This document shows positions 43,583-52,189 of a stretch of 64,000 nt of DNA, one piece after another; position 1 is the first letter of the stretch; each line of letters starts with the position of its first letter. The notes beneath the pieces are model-generated. The model saw only the letters and a list, made by a program, of their open reading frames with translations, made no database searches and had not been told where the DNA came from. Both the position numbers and the translations under genes were made by a program. The stretch is from Elizabethkingia bruuniana (lineage in GTDB: Bacteria > Bacteroidota > Bacteroidia > Flavobacteriales > Weeksellaceae): positions 62,001 to 126,000 of the forward strand of contig NZ_CP014337.1 of NCBI RefSeq assembly GCF_002024805.1, in the 5' to 3' direction.

Positions 43583-45904
43583 ATGAAGAAACTATCAATT
43601 ATAGCCGGGCTTATTCTTGCACCTCTGTTTTCAGCACAGCTGGTACATCAGCCGGTACAAAGCTTTCGAACAGAAGCTTATACTTCTAAAAAGAAGGCAT
43701 TTGTAGATCAGTTAATCGCAAAAATGACTCTGGATGAGAAAATCGGACAGCTTAATCTACCGTCATCCGGAGATTTTACAACAGGACAGGCTCAGAGTTC
43801 TGATATAGGTAAAAAAATTGAACAGGGATTAGTAGGAGGATTATTCAACATAAAAGGTGTTGGTAAAATAAGAGATGTACAAAAAGTAGCTGTAGAAAAA
43901 AGCCGTCTGAAGATTCCAATGATTTTCGGAATGGATGTTATACATGGTTATGAGACAACATTTCCAATTCCTTTAGGTCTTTCTGCATCATGGGATATGG
44001 ATCTTATTCAGAGATCTGCACAGATTGCAGCACAGGAAGCTTCGGCAGATGGTATTAACTGGACATTCTCACCAATGGTAGATGTTTCCAGAGAGCCAAG
44101 ATGGGGAAGAGTTTCTGAAGGATCGGGAGAAGACCCATACCTTGGAAGCCAGATTGCAAAAGCCATGGTTTATGGTTATCAGGGAAAAGACTTATCTCTT
44201 AAAAATACCATATTGGCATGTGTAAAACATTTTGCACTGTATGGAGCACCGGAAGGAGGGCGTGACTATAATACGGTTGACATGAGCCATATAAGAATGT
44301 TCAACGAGTATTTTCCACCATATAAAGCTGCTGTAGATGCTGGAGTAGGTTCTGTAATGGCTTCATTTAACGAAGTAGATGGTATCCCGGCTACAGGTAA
44401 TAAATGGTTGATGGATGATGTGTTGCGTAAACAATGGGGCTTTAATGGTTTTATTGTAACGGATTACACCGGAATCAATGAAATGATTCAGCATGGAATG
44501 GGAGATCTGCAACAAGTATCGGCTTTAGCAATGAATGCAGGTATTGATATGGATATGGTAGGTGAAGGTTTTTTAACAACACTGAAAAAATCCATAAGTG
44601 AAGGAAAAGTAACAGAACAGCAAATCACTACTGCAGCCAGAAGAATTCTGGAAGCTAAGTATGATCTGGGGCTTTTTGATGATCCGTATCGATATACTGA
44701 TGAGAAAAGATCTAAAACTGAAGTTTTCAATAAAGCCAATCGCGAAGAAGCCAGAAATATTGCAGCGCAGTCAATGGTTCTGCTTAAAAATGATAAACAA
44801 ATTCTGCCTCTGAAAGCATCAGGAACAGTTGCTGTTATTGGACCTTTAGCCAATAATAATGAGAACATGACCGGAACATGGAGTGTGGCTTCACGTACAA
44901 AGGATGCTGTTTCTATAATGACAGGACTTAAAGAAACTGTAAAAGGGGTCAATTTCATTTATGCAAAAGGGAGCAATGTTTTCTATGATGCTAAAATGGA
45001 AGAAAAGGCGACAATGTTTGGTAAAGTATCCAACAGAGATAGCCGATCTAAAGAAGCACTGCTGAAAGAAGCTGTAGAAACGGCTAAAAAAGCAGATGTT
45101 GTAGTATTGGCTATGGGTGAAACAGCTGAACTAAGTGGAGAATCTAGTTCCAGAGCGAATATAGAGATCCCTCAGGCTCAGAAAGATTTATTGGCAGAGC
45201 TTAAAAAGACAGGGAAACCAATTGTGATGGTGCTCTTTACGGGACGTCCGTTGGTCTTAAATGATGAAAATAAGCAGGCTGATGCTATCGTTAATGCTTG
45301 GTTTGCAGGAAGCGAAGCAGGTTATGCAATTGCAGATGTATTGTATGGTAAAGTCAATCCGTCCGGAAAACTGCCAATGACATTCCCAAGGAGTGTAGGG
45401 CAGGTTCCAATCTATTACAATGCTAAAAATACAGGCCGCCCATTGAGCGATGACAAATCGGATAAATGTGAATTCGAAAAATTCAGATCTAACTATATAG
45501 ACGAATGTAATACACCGCTTTTCCCGTTTGGTTATGGTTTGAGTTATACTTCATTTGGATATTCAGATGTACAGCTGAGTAAAACGCAACTAAGTGGTAA
45601 CGATCAGCTAACAGCAAGTATAACATTGACGAATAATGGTAAATACGATGGAAATGAAGTAGTACAATTGTATATTCGTGATATGGTAGGCTCGGTGACA
45701 CGTCCGGTAAAAGAGCTGAAAGGTTTCCAAAAAGTGTTTTTAAAGGCTGGTGAATCTAAAAAAGTAAGCTTTACAATTACACCGGAAGATCTGAAGTTTT
45801 ATAACTCGGAACTGAAGTATGATTGGGAGGCCGGAGAATTCGATATTATGATAGGAACAAATTCTCATGATGTAAAACATGCGAAAATAAACTGGAATAA
45901 ATAA
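43583..45904 (+). CDS. GH3 beta-glucosidase, periplasmic
   Basis: 773 aa. Signal peptide 1-18 (LFSAQ). GH3 barrel about 35-380: KHFALYGAPEGGRDYN and the nucleophile in GFNGFIVTDYTG (D294). The alpha/beta sandwich (400-640) and a C-terminal fibronectin III-like domain (about 680-765, EVVQLYIRDMVGSVTRPVKELKGFQKV) complete the BglX-like form. With GH144 it would cut sophoro-oligosaccharides to glucose; B. thetaiotaomicron BT_3567 is a GH3 of this kind. A terminator follows, closing the operon. Confidence 0.94.
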   Translation: MKKLSIIAGLILAPLFSAQLVHQPVQSFRTEAYTSKKKAFVDQLIAKMTLDEKIGQLNLPSSGDFTTGQAQSSDIGKKIEQGLVGGLFNIKGVGKIRDVQKVAVEKSRLKIPMIFGMDVIHGYETTFPIPLGLSASWDMDLIQRSAQIAAQEASADGINWTFSPMVDVSREPRWGRVSEGSGEDPYLGSQIAKAMVYGYQGKDLSLKNTILACVKHFALYGAPEGGRDYNTVDMSHIRMFNEYFPPYKAAVDAGVGSVMASFNEVDGIPATGNKWLMDDVLRKQWGFNGFIVTDYTGINEMIQHGMGDLQQVSALAMNAGIDMDMVGEGFLTTLKKSISEGKVTEQQITTAARRILEAKYDLGLFDDPYRYTDEKRSKTEVFNKANREEARNIAAQSMVLLKNDKQILPLKASGTVAVIGPLANNNENMTGTWSVASRTKDAVSIMTGLKETVKGVNFIYAKGSNVFYDAKMEEKATMFGKVSNRDSRSKEALLKEAVETAKKADVVVLAMGETAELSGESSSRANIEIPQAQKDLLAELKKTGKPIVMVLFTGRPLVLNDENKQADAIVNAWFAGSEAGYAIADVLYGKVNPSGKLPMTFPRSVGQVPIYYNAKNTGRPLSDDKSDKCEFEKFRSNYIDECNTPLFPFGYGLSYTSFGYSDVQLSKTQLSGNDQLTASITLTNNGKYDGNEVVQLYIRDMVGSVTRPVKELKGFQKVFLKAGESKKVSFTITPEDLKFYNSELKYDWEAGEFDIMIGTNSHDVKHAKINWNK

Positions 45905-45907
45905 TAA

Positions 45908-45935
45908 CAAAAGCAGCTGAAAAGCTGCTTTTTTA
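45908..45935 (+). terminator. Terminator after the GH3 gene
   Basis: Hairpin AAAAGCAGCT / AGCTGCTTTTTT with a GAAA loop, between the GH3 and esterase genes. Confidence 0.85.
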
Positions 45936-45947
45936 TATTTTTGAAAT

Positions 45948-46745
45948 ATGATAAAAAAGATAGGTTTCGTTTTAGCATTAATGTGGGTAAGTTTTCTTTT
46001 TGCTCAGGATTTCTCATTGTTCAAGAAATTCAGATTTTCACAAGGAGAACAGATTTTGCCTTACAGGGTATTATTACCTGAAAACTTCGATCCAGGGAAA
46101 AAATATCCGTTGGTTATTTTTCTGCATGGGAGAGGGGAAAGTGGGAATGATAATGAGAAGCAGCTGACTCATGGAGGGAAGTTGTTTTTGAATGATAGTA
46201 ATCGGAAAAATTTCCCGGCAATTGTAGTTTTTCCACAATGCCCTGAGGATTCTTATTGGAGCAACGTGCAAATCGTATCCGATGATGTTGGGCAAAGAAA
46301 ATTTTATTTCACCAATAATGATGTTCCAACAAAAGCGATGTCACTATTATCTGGCCTTTTTGGAAATCTTCAAAAGCAGTATAATATAAAACAGGATCAG
46401 ATTTATATTATGGGGCTTAGTATGGGGGGTATGGGAACTTTTGAGCTGGTGAACCGCAAGCCGGGAGTATTTGCCGGAGCTATCGCAATATGTGGTGGAG
46501 CGGAACCGTCCACAGCTTCTAATCTGAAAGCTACAAACTGGTGGGTTTTTCATGGTGGAAAAGATGATGTAGTGCCTTCAGGGTTTTCAGATGCTATGGT
46601 AAAAGCAATGAAATTGAACGGAGTAAAGGTAAAGTATACTTTGTACCCCGAAGCAAATCATAACAGCTGGGATTCGGCATTTGCAGAACCTGACTTGTTG
46701 AAATGGCTGTTTAGCCAGAGGATTCAAAGAACTATAAGTAAGTAA
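45948..46745 (+). CDS. Secreted esterase (PHB-depolymerase/CE1-like alpha/beta hydrolase)
   Basis: 265 aa: signal peptide 1-19 (ends FAQ), then an esterase with LVIFLHGRGESGNDNEKQL (oxyanion), IYIMGLSMGGMGTFEL (nucleophile Ser in GLSMGG), Asp in FHGGKDDVVP and His in ANHNSWDSAF. Family members remove acyl or feruloyl groups from polysaccharides. It may strip substituents from the glucan handled by the PUL, though a terminator separates it from GH3; a -7-like box TATTTTTG lies just before its ATG (45936-45943). Confidence 0.85.
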   Translation: MIKKIGFVLALMWVSFLFAQDFSLFKKFRFSQGEQILPYRVLLPENFDPGKKYPLVIFLHGRGESGNDNEKQLTHGGKLFLNDSNRKNFPAIVVFPQCPEDSYWSNVQIVSDDVGQRKFYFTNNDVPTKAMSLLSGLFGNLQKQYNIKQDQIYIMGLSMGGMGTFELVNRKPGVFAGAIAICGGAEPSTASNLKATNWWVFHGGKDDVVPSGFSDAMVKAMKLNGVKVKYTLYPEANHNSWDSAFAEPDLLKWLFSQRIQRTISK

Positions 46746-46764
46746 TTATCTGATTATATAATTC

Positions 46765-46800
46765 AGAAGCGCCGCAGACAAAGTCCGCGGCGCTTCTTTT
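46765..46800. terminator. Terminator between convergent genes
   Basis: GC-rich hairpin GAAGCGCCGC / GCGGCGCTTC plus TTTT, between the esterase gene and the adaptor gene. Confidence 0.85.
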
Positions 46801-46819
46801 AACAATATCTAATTTAAAC

Positions 46820-48016
46820 TTATTTAGCGTTTTTTTGCTTTAATTCCTCCTTATCCTTTTCAGAAGGATTCCATACTTTGATTTCAGAATCTTTAGTGAT
46901 ACCAGAAAGTACCTGTACGTTGATACCATCACTAGCACCAAGAGTTATATATACTTTTTTAAACTTACCGTCTTTTTGTTTTACTTCTACGAAAGCTTTG
47001 TCTTTGTTATTTTGTTTTTCATACTGGATAAGAGATTCATCCAAAAGAAGAGCATTTTTCTGGCTGTTCATAATGATTTCACCATTGGCAGAGAATCCTG
47101 CGCGGATATACTCGTTGTTAGGATTGAATACATCTGCTTCCAGAGGGAATTTAATACTTCCTGTTTCATCCTTTCCTTTAGGAGCAATTAACGTTAGCTT
47201 TCCAGGGAAAGTTTTATTTTGTAAAGCCCCGATGATGATATTCATATTCATTCCTTCTTTTAGTCTTCCAGCCTGTGCTTCGTCGATAGTACCTTTAAAA
47301 ATAAGTGAATTAAGGTCAGCGACAGTACAAATAGTTGTCCCAGCATTGAAGTTATTTGCTTCGATAACCTGGCTACCCTCTTTTACAGGAATTTCCAGAA
47401 TAGTACCATTAAGCTTGGAACGAACTTGGGTTGTTGCCAGACTTTGTAATTCTGGTGTAGATCCGGTTCTGGCAATCTGAAGGCGCTTTTCAGCAGTTCT
47501 TAACTGTTGCTCTGCAATTGATACAGATTGTGCTGCACCTTTATATTGTTGTTCAGCATTGTAATATTCCTGTTTAGAAATTACACCTTGTGCAAAAAGC
47601 CTTTTTTGCATATCATACTGCTTTTGCTGATTGTTTAAAGTAATTTTAGCATTGCCAATCTGCAATTCGGCGTCCTTTATAGACTGTTGTGCAGCATTCA
47701 TCTCAGAAATACTAGGTACAACATTAATTGTAGCGATTAACTGCCCCGCTGTAACTTTATCTCCTTGTTTTACGTGAATAGATTTTATAATCCCGGGAAT
47801 ATTTGGTTTTATCTCAACCTCCCTGCGTGGTACAATTGTACCAGTTGCAAGTACTTTATCCTCCAGTGTTTGTATAGTAGGTTTACGTGTTAAGAAGGCC
47901 TCTTCCTTTGCAGAATTGGACGAGATCATATAACTGATACCTTTAAAAAGAACCAGCAATAGGATAATTCCTAAGATGATATAAATGATTTTTTTGAAGT
48001 TGAGCTTCTTTTTCAT
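46820..48016 (-). CDS. MacA-like periplasmic adaptor (membrane-fusion protein)
   Basis: 398 aa. N-terminal membrane anchor (about 10-30), a biotinyl-lipoyl-like barrel half (IKPNIPGIIKSIHVKQGDKVTAGQLIATI, near 65-95), a long helical hairpin (105-185, Gln/Ala-rich coiled coil), then the second half of the lipoyl domain and a beta-barrel. It bridges the MacB-like permeases to an outer-membrane channel. It is the last gene of the minus-strand operon after the permeases; no TolC gene is in the window. Confidence 0.92.
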   Translation of the reverse strand: MKKKLNFKKIIYIILGIILLLVLFKGISYMISSNSAKEEAFLTRKPTIQTLEDKVLATGTIVPRREVEIKPNIPGIIKSIHVKQGDKVTAGQLIATINVVPSISEMNAAQQSIKDAELQIGNAKITLNNQQKQYDMQKRLFAQGVISKQEYYNAEQQYKGAAQSVSIAEQQLRTAEKRLQIARTGSTPELQSLATTQVRSKLNGTILEIPVKEGSQVIEANNFNAGTTICTVADLNSLIFKGTIDEAQAGRLKEGMNMNIIIGALQNKTFPGKLTLIAPKGKDETGSIKFPLEADVFNPNNEYIRAGFSANGEIIMNSQKNALLLDESLIQYEKQNNKDKAFVEVKQKDGKFKKVYITLGASDGINVQVLSGITKDSEIKVWNPSEKDKEELKQKNAK

Positions 48017-48069
48017 ATAATTATTATTTTTTTATTAATAGAAATTAATGGGTAATGAATCAGTCGTTT

Positions 48070-48093
48070 GTGAATGTGTCAATGAGTGAATTG
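48070..48093. repeat. Inverted repeat, left end of four-helix-bundle unit
   Basis: 24 bp with blocks GTGAATG, GTCAATG and AGTGAATTG. It matches the reverse complement of 48491-48514 at 22 of 24 positions. Confidence 0.85.
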
Positions 48094-48107
48094 TGAATAA
48101 TTAATTT

Positions 48108-48461
48108 TTATGATTTTAAAAGATTACTTAGTAAAATGAATGTTGATATGATATAATTTCCTAATTCTGTCAATTCTTCTGGTTTTATATAATTTCTTTC
48201 AATAATAACCTCGCAGCAGGTATCGATTTCTACTATTGAGCCTCTTGCGATTTTATAAAATCTGTTTCTTTCTGTTTTTGATTTTCTGGATGAACCTTCG
48301 GATATATTTAATAGTACTGATGTTGATGCTCGTTTCAGTTGGCTTTTTAAATTAAAATTTTCAGAATCAGGTAATTTTTCAAGAATATCATAAGATGCAT
48401 TAAGTAGCTTCTTTGCTGATTTATAAACTTCCAGATTTTGATGATTCAATTTTAAAAACAT
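48108..48461 (-). CDS. Four-helix-bundle protein (23S rRNA-IVP / S23 family)
   Basis: 117 aa, predicted four antiparallel helices, with the family blocks NLEVYKSAKKLL, FNLKSQLKRASTSVLLNISEGSSRKSKTER, FYKIARGSIVEIDT. Related in fold to Avd proteins of diversity-generating retroelements, but no reverse transcriptase is nearby. It lies inside the MacAB-type operon between permease and adaptor, bracketed by 24-bp inverted repeats (48070-48093 and 48491-48514). Its own function is unknown; position and repeats point to insertion as a small mobile unit. Confidence 0.9.
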   Translation of the reverse strand: MFLKLNHQNLEVYKSAKKLLNASYDILEKLPDSENFNLKSQLKRASTSVLLNISEGSSRKSKTERNRFYKIARGSIVEIDTCCEVIIERNYIKPEELTELGNYIISTFILLSNLLKS

Positions 48462-48490
48462 AACATACTATTTTATTGATATATTCACCT

Positions 48491-48514
48491 CAATTCACTT
48501 ATTGACCCATTCAC
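48491..48514. repeat. Inverted repeat, right end of four-helix-bundle unit
   Basis: Reverse-complement partner of 48070-48093, two mismatches. Read on the minus strand it forms part of an 8-bp array (AGTGAATA, GGTGAATG, GGTCAATA, AGTGAATT) at 48491-48523. Confidence 0.85.
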
Positions 48515-48526
48515 CTATTCACTGTT

Positions 48527-49798
48527 TTATTCTGTTCTTAATGCTTCAATAGGTTTTATTCTTACTGCTCTTTGTGCCGGAATAAGTCCGATAATCAGTC
48601 CCAGGAATACCATCACAAACATGGCAGAGAATACATTGGAATAATTAACACTCGGATTATAAAACGGGAATGAATCATTGTTTTCCGTAAGAGCATTAAT
48701 CCCCATAAGCAGGAATATACCCAGGAAGAAACCAATAAGGCCTGAGCTAAGTGTGATAACGACACTCTCCAAGAGGATTTGGTTACGAACTTCCGAAGGT
48801 TTGGCTCCCAATGCACGACGAATACCAATCTCTTTAGTACGTTCTTTCACTGTAATCAGAAGAATATTGGAAATGGCAATAACTCCGGCAATAATAGTAA
48901 GTGTTCCTACAATAATGGTCAAAAACTGCATTCCGGTAAGAAAACCCGTTAGCTTTTTGAATTCTTTCCCCAGATTAAAACTTCCATAGGCGTTTTCATC
49001 TTCAGGAGATACATGGTATTTTTCTTTTAATACTCTTTTTGCATTATCTTCTATCTGAGCAAGATCTGCATTGTCTTTTCCTACAACAGCAAACATTTCG
49101 GCAACATCTCCGTTATTAAACATTTTATTGTATGTTGTGAAAGGGATAAAGACCATATCATTGCTTTCCATTCTGGGGCCATTTGTCGCCACTTTAAAAA
49201 CTCCGATAACAGTAAAATATATTCCTTTTATTGTTACTGTTTTACCAACAGGGTTTTCTCTTTTTTTAGCATCAAAAAAAGATTCATAGACCTCATTTCC
49301 GATTACTACTACATTTTTGTTGCCCGAGATATCAGGATCGTTTATATAACGCCCGAATGTTAATTTCTTTTTACTGATGGCATCTCCAATAGGATAGTCT
49401 CCGGTGATTCCATAATTACCTTTTTTTCCGTTGCGTACTAATGGTTCGGGTTTCCCAAAACGTGCTCCACGACTGTTTTGTGGTGAAATGTACTTAATGC
49501 CCGGAACTTTATTTTTCAACATTTCTATGTCGTTGGTATGCAGCTTCATTAATTTTCCTTTTGGGAATCCTCCATAGGGAATAGAAGTGCTCTGCGCCCA
49601 CATAAAAATAGAATTGGTAGCAAAGCCATTGAAAGTTTTATTAAAACCGTTTTCAACACCTTTGGCAGCTCCCAGAAGACTTACATACAGGAACATACCC
49701 CAGCCTACGCCAATCATGGTAAGGAAAGTTCTGAGTTTGTTATTACGCAGTGAGTAATAAATCTCCTGCCATGTATCTAAACTAAATAATAATTTCAC
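48527..49798 (-). CDS. MacB/FtsX-type ABC permease 2
   Basis: 423 aa. MacB_PCD architecture: one N-terminal membrane helix (about 20-45), a large periplasmic domain (50-290), three C-terminal membrane helices with the conserved ISNILLITVKERTKEIGIRRALGAKPSEV loop (about 310-340), ending PIEALRTE. It is paralogous to permease 1 (12 bp upstream), so the transporter is probably a heterodimer driven by the ATPase upstream. Confidence 0.93.
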   Translation of the reverse strand: MKLLFSLDTWQEIYYSLRNNKLRTFLTMIGVGWGMFLYVSLLGAAKGVENGFNKTFNGFATNSIFMWAQSTSIPYGGFPKGKLMKLHTNDIEMLKNKVPGIKYISPQNSRGARFGKPEPLVRNGKKGNYGITGDYPIGDAISKKKLTFGRYINDPDISGNKNVVVIGNEVYESFFDAKKRENPVGKTVTIKGIYFTVIGVFKVATNGPRMESNDMVFIPFTTYNKMFNNGDVAEMFAVVGKDNADLAQIEDNAKRVLKEKYHVSPEDENAYGSFNLGKEFKKLTGFLTGMQFLTIIVGTLTIIAGVIAISNILLITVKERTKEIGIRRALGAKPSEVRNQILLESVVITLSSGLIGFFLGIFLLMGINALTENNDSFPFYNPSVNYSNVFSAMFVMVFLGLIIGLIPAQRAVRIKPIEALRTE

Positions 49799-49810
49799 TT
49801 TGTCAGGTTT

Positions 49811-51040
49811 TTATTCTGTTCGTAATGCTTCGATTGGTTTTATCTTGGAGGCACGGTAAGCCGGAACGAATCCCGCAATAGCACCTGCAATTACAAGGCA
49901 TAAGAAGGCGAAAATTACCATTCCTGTGCCTACTTTTGGCTCTTTTATAAAATATGGTTCCAGGCTATTTCCTAACAGATTAAGTGTTAATAGGCCGAAT
50001 AATACACCAACTAGTCCGGAGATTACTGTGATAACCACACTTTCCTGTAATATAAGAGCAACAATACTGTTTGGTCTGGCGCCAATAGCTTTCCTTACAC
50101 CTATTTCTTTTGTTCGCTCTTTGATAATATACACCATAATATTGCTGATCCCGATGATTCCGGCGATTAGTGTTCCGCCGCCAATAACCCCTACAATAAC
50201 AGTTAGTACAAGCATAAACTGTAAGGTATCTTTCATATTTTCAGCATTATTTCTTACAATAATACCATTGTCATCCGTAGGATCTATACGGTGCTTACTT
50301 TTCATGTCTTTTTTTATGTCATTTCCCAGATCAATAGCTTGTTGGGTAGACATTTTTTTGTCGTAGGTAACGAAAATAGTATTCAGCGTATCCGAACTTT
50401 TTTTCATCATCTGTAAAGTACTTACCGGAACAGTAATCATACGCTCGTCCCAGTCGCCACCATTATCAGAGAATACTCCGACTACAGTAAAGCTGGTTCC
50501 GTTAATATTGATTCTTTTACCAATAGGACTTCCATTTTTGATGAGGTCTTTCTGAACCAGCCGGCCAATTACCGCAACATTTTGCTGACGTGTTACATCC
50601 GATGCATTAATATACCTGCCATCTGTAACGAGTCTGTTTTCTATTTTTATTTCGTCGCTATTGGTACCGGAAATCTGATAATTACCACTTTCTTTTCCAT
50701 ATTTTACCATCATATTGGCACTATAACGCGGGGCAGCAGATTCAATCTGAGTTTTATTTTTATCAGTGATCTCTTTATAATCGCTGTTCCGCATGATAAT
50801 TTTACGATTGGACTGCATCCCCGCATAAGGCTTGGAAGTCTGTGTACTGAATATCGTAATAAGATTTGCAGCATCTCCGTTAAATTCATTTTGAAATGAA
50901 TTTTGTAATCCGTTACCAATACCAAAAAGAACAATAAAAATAAAGAGTCCTAAAGCGACAGTTACTCCCGACAAAATCGTCCGGAGTATATTACTTCGGA
51001 TAGAACTGAATATTTCGTGCCAGCGGTCTATATCGAACAT
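49811..51040 (-). CDS. MacB/FtsX-type ABC permease 1
   Basis: 409 aa, same design as permease 2: helix at about 20-45, periplasmic domain, and C-terminal helices with NIMVYIIKERTKEIGVRKAIGARPNS, ending KPIEALRTE. The two permeases differ enough that each may have its own role, as in other Bacteroidota two-permease MacB systems. The substrate (toxic peptide, lipid, siderophore or antibiotic) cannot be told from sequence. Confidence 0.93.
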   Translation of the reverse strand: MFDIDRWHEIFSSIRSNILRTILSGVTVALGLFIFIVLFGIGNGLQNSFQNEFNGDAANLITIFSTQTSKPYAGMQSNRKIIMRNSDYKEITDKNKTQIESAAPRYSANMMVKYGKESGNYQISGTNSDEIKIENRLVTDGRYINASDVTRQQNVAVIGRLVQKDLIKNGSPIGKRININGTSFTVVGVFSDNGGDWDERMITVPVSTLQMMKKSSDTLNTIFVTYDKKMSTQQAIDLGNDIKKDMKSKHRIDPTDDNGIIVRNNAENMKDTLQFMLVLTVIVGVIGGGTLIAGIIGISNIMVYIIKERTKEIGVRKAIGARPNSIVALILQESVVITVISGLVGVLFGLLTLNLLGNSLEPYFIKEPKVGTGMVIFAFLCLVIAGAIAGFVPAYRASKIKPIEALRTE

Positions 51041-51143
51041 ATTTTGTTATATTTTGTATGTTAATAGTGAATAAAGCTTATTAGTTGGAGGTGAAGTGCA
51101 ATCATTTTGTTATCAAATTCACTTATCCACATTTATGTATTCA

Positions 51144-51836
51144 TTATTCTAACACTAATTGTTTGATAAATTCGTCACTTTCAATAACGCCATCTTTCAG
51201 GACAACATTACGCTTGGTTTGTGCGGCAACATCAGGTTCATGGGTTACAACTACAATTGTTTTTCCTTCGTTATTAATCTCCTGCAATAGCTTCATAATA
51301 TCGTATGTTGTTTTGGAATCCAACGCACCTGTAGGCTCATCCGCCAGAATTACTTTTGGATTAGTAATAAGGGCTCTGGCAATAGCTACCCTTTGTTTTT
51401 GTCCTCCGGAAAGTTCGCTGGGTAAGTGATCTGCCCACTGAGCAAGACCTACTTTCTCCAGATATTCCAGTGCTTTTTTATTTCTTTCCTTTCTGGAAAT
51501 GTTTTGATAATAGAGTGGTAGCGCTACGTTTTCCAATGCTGTTTTATAAGAGATCAGGTTGAATGACTGGAAAATAAAACCTAAGAATTTACTTCTGTAG
51601 TCTGCTGCTTTTACCTCGTTAAGATTTTTAATGGGAACCCCTGCCAATTCGTAAACTCCTGAATCAGCTTCATCTAGTATTCCTATAATATTAAGTAACG
51701 TAGATTTTCCTGAGCCGGATGACCCCATAATAGATACAAACTCACCTTCTTTAATATTCAGGTTGATCCCTTTCAGAACATGAAGTTTGCTTTTTCCGGT
51801 GTCATAAGATTTTTCAAGATTCTCAATTGTAATCAT
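51144..51836 (-). CDS. MacB/LolD-type ABC ATPase
   Basis: 230 aa. Walker A GSSGSGKST, signature LSGGQKQR, Walker B VILADEPTGALDS, H-loop VTHEPDVA. It powers the permeases downstream. The open frame extends to 52001 but the conserved start MITIENLEKSYDTG at 51836 is chosen, since the extra 55 residues are not conserved in LolD/MacB ATPases. The 103-bp gap before permease 1 contains GTGAAT-like words, perhaps degraded repeat material. Confidence 0.93.
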   Translation of the reverse strand: MITIENLEKSYDTGKSKLHVLKGINLNIKEGEFVSIMGSSGSGKSTLLNIIGILDEADSGVYELAGVPIKNLNEVKAADYRSKFLGFIFQSFNLISYKTALENVALPLYYQNISRKERNKKALEYLEKVGLAQWADHLPSELSGGQKQRVAIARALITNPKVILADEPTGALDSKTTYDIMKLLQEINNEGKTIVVVTHEPDVAAQTKRNVVLKDGVIESDEFIKQLVLE

Positions 51837-52118
51837 TTCACGAGTTTTACTAATTGGTAGTATAGAAAGCCAGTTTGTTACACGAAAAATGTTTTTGAGA
51901 ATAATTTTAAAATGTTTAACCGATAAGTGCTTTAATTCAGGCAAAAAAAAATAAGTGTTTAATATATAGTACGTAATTAGGCATTTTCTAATAATATCCA
52001 CCTCTTAATTAGCGTAAACATAGGTACTTAGGTATAAATGTGGATAACTTTTTTACGAGAAATAAGGCTTTGACGGGGATGACGGCTTTTTCCACTTTTT
52101 ATTGTAAGGACCTTTTGA

Positions 52119-52126
52119 TAAATTTG
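52119..52126 (+). promoter_or_regulatory. -7 box (TAAATTTG) of the nrd operon
   Basis: Exact TAnnTTTG 64 bp before the nrdB ATG. A small inverted repeat TAACT-N4-AGTTA lies just downstream (52132-52145) in the leader. Confidence 0.6.
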
Positions 52127-52189
52127 TAATCTAACTTTACAGTTAAAGAAAAGTTTTTGGTTGAACTCAGTTAAAATACACAAATCATT

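Noticed and set aside
48108-48461. Diversity-generating retroelement accessory protein (Avd)
   Set aside because: The fold is related, but no reverse transcriptase, template repeat or variable repeat lies nearby.
51041-51143. Third copy of the four-helix-bundle border repeat
   Set aside because: Only scattered GTGAAT-like words; no clear 24-bp match or gene between copies.
51837-52001. 55-residue N-terminal extension of the ABC ATPase
   Set aside because: Not conserved in the family; the ATPase core begins at the ATG at 51836.
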